Shown here: one piece after another, positions 63,134 to 64,000 of the stretch | Layout: every line of letters begins with the position of its first letter | Numbering within the stretch: position 1 is the stretch's first letter | Source: CAXBES01 sp963974915 | GTDB taxonomy: Bacteria > Bacteroidota > Bacteroidia > Flavobacteriales > Flavobacteriaceae | Assembly (NCBI GenBank): GCA_963974915.1 | Contig: CAXBES010000003.1 | Span: 62,001 to 126,000 of the forward strand | Reading direction: 5' to 3' | DNA length: 64,000 nt | Notes under the pieces: generated by a model | Databases searched by the model: none | What the model saw: the letters and a program-made list of their open reading frames with translations, nothing else | Told to the model about the DNA's origin: nothing | Translations under genes and position numbers: made by a program

Positions 63134-64000
63134 ATGAACATTTCCATCGTAATTCCACTTCTTAACGAAGAAGAGTCACTTACAGAATTATACCATTGGA
63201 TTGCACAAGTCATGCAATCCAATGGTTTTTTATACGAACTCATCTTTATAGACGACGGAAGTACCGATGGCTCCTGGGATATTATCGAAGCACTTTCGAA
63301 ACAACACCGAGAAGTAAAAGCGCTGCGCTTTCTAAAGAACTTTGGAAAATCTCAAGCGCTACACGCCGGCTTCGCATTAGCGCAAGGAGAAGTGATCATA
63401 ACCATGGATGCCGACCTTCAGGATAATCCCGAAGAGATTCCGGCGCTTTATACGATGATCACTCGTGACAACTTCGATCTGGTATCCGGCTGGAAGAAGA
63501 AACGCTACGACTCAGTTGTCTCTAAAAACCTGCCATCAAAATTATTCAATTTTGCCGCGCGAAAAACCTCGGGAGTCAAGCTAAATGATTTTAACTGCGG
63601 ACTCAAAGCGTACAGAAAGGAAGTGGTAAAAACCATTGAGGTCACAGGCGATATGCATCGCTACATTCCTGTTCTGGCAAAAAACGCAGGTTTTTCAAAT
63701 ATTGGAGAAAAAGTAGTACTGCATCAGGCACGAAAATACGGAAGTACAAAATTTGGTGCCGAACGATTTGTTCGTGGTTTTTTGGATCTAATAACCATTT
63801 GGTTCTTGTCGCGTTTTGGGAAACGTCCAATGCACCTTTTTGGTGCCTGGGGTGCAATAACGCTTTTCGTTGGGTTCTGTTTTGCTCTTTACCTGGGGAT
63901 AGATAAATTGTTTATCAATCCTGCCGGAAGATTGATAACCGAGCGTCCGCAGTTTTATATTGCATTGACTGCAATGGTCCTGGGTTCTCAATTGTTTCTA
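63134..64000 (+). CDS. family 2 glycosyltransferase (dolichol-phosphate mannosyltransferase-like), partial
   Basis: A GT2 enzyme running off the right edge; 289 codons are visible. The catalytic domain has ISIVIPLLNEEESLTELYHW, LIFIDDGSTDGSWDIIEALS, FLKNFGKSQALHAGFALAQG, VIITMDADLQDNPEEIPALY (DxD), NCGLKAYRKEVVKTIEVTGD and MHRYIPVLAKNAGFSNIGEK. TM segments begin at about residue 236 (LFGAWGAITLFVGFCFALYL), as in ArnC/GtrB-type enzymes that charge undecaprenyl phosphate. Follows DUF4199 at 6 nt. Confidence 0.93.
   Translation, partial: MNISIVIPLLNEEESLTELYHWIAQVMQSNGFLYELIFIDDGSTDGSWDIIEALSKQHREVKALRFLKNFGKSQALHAGFALAQGEVIITMDADLQDNPEEIPALYTMITRDNFDLVSGWKKKRYDSVVSKNLPSKLFNFAARKTSGVKLNDFNCGLKAYRKEVVKTIEVTGDMHRYIPVLAKNAGFSNIGEKVVLHQARKYGSTKFGAERFVRGFLDLITIWFLSRFGKRPMHLFGAWGAITLFVGFCFALYLGIDKLFINPAGRLITERPQFYIALTAMVLGSQLFL

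Overview
The window is an AT-rich chromosome segment from a member of the Bacteroidota, most likely a marine-type Flavobacteriaceae. The signs are promoters of the TTG/TTTG-N19-TAnnTTTG type, genes without Shine-Dalgarno sites, a type IX secretion sorting domain, lineage families (DUF4252, DUF4199, DUF6122, DUF6495, YHYH, START-like), a short CarB and a TonB-dependent B12 receptor. About 70 protein genes, one tRNA-Met, one cobalamin riboswitch and many terminators are supported. There is no prophage, integrase, transposase, rRNA or CRISPR array.

Layout. 1-4.2 kb: recQ end, VOC protein, fmt, HU, YqgE, class IV aminotransferase, START-like protein. 4.4-7.0 kb: tRNA-Met followed by a tandem repeat of its own 3' end and terminator, then a methyltransferase / small ferredoxin-fold-like protein / FAD oxidoreductase operon divergent from a Fur-family gene across a palindrome-rich promoter. 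7.1-10.6 kb: envelope lipoproteins (SCO, MORN, two YHYH) and a decayed EF-hand-like gene. 10.8-15.3 kb: methyltransferase, GNAT, hisS, a dispersed repeat, an FtsX/MacB permease. 15.5-24.2 kb: DUF6495, rpsF-rpsR-rplI, LytTR regulator, priA, DUF2147, chalcone isomerase-like, YihY, nadC, rlmH. 24.2-36.2 kb: DUF6122, ECF sigma with YCII partner, aldehyde dehydrogenase, CarboxypepD_reg protein, DEAD-box helicase with a structured leader, rdgB, VOC, SRPBCC, TrmH-type methylase, sirtuin, purB. 36.4-40.6 kb: sigma factor / membrane protein / two DUF4252 operon, then an S41 peptidase and a lipoprotein. 40.6-45.9 kb: B12 uptake: TonB receptor behind a cobalamin riboswitch, divergent from binding protein, permease and ATPase. 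45.9-64 kb: rmuC, a thioesterase broken by a stop codon, a T9SS cupredoxin, carB, rpmH, TPR protein, redoxin, TauE half-transporter, lytic transglycosylase, hydrolase, mtaB, a four-helix-bundle gene beside a heptamer array, oligopeptide-type binding protein, GlmU-like protein, rpmE2, DUF4199 and the start of a glycosyltransferase.

The gene content is mostly housekeeping. The unexplained structure is in the repeats. (1) The octamer TTCCGAAG (complement CTTCGGAA) was counted by eye about 42 times, spread evenly over both strands, coding and intergenic, where composition predicts about two. (2) Three arrays of exact 7-bp period lie at 13.7, 15.3 and 58.0 kb; two share the heptad TGGGTGC although 42 kb apart, and one abuts a four-helix-bundle (S23/Avd-like) gene. 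(3) Two copies of a dispersed element, with ends TAGGGCGTT and CCCTAACGCAAA, lie at 13.8 and 62.3 kb. (4) A 90-bp tandem repeat grows out of the tRNA-Met 3' end.

Starts were moved inward from the longest reading frame where conserved N-termini, promoters, terminators or operon spacing required it. Assignments come from reading the sequence and recalled family knowledge; no database search was run.
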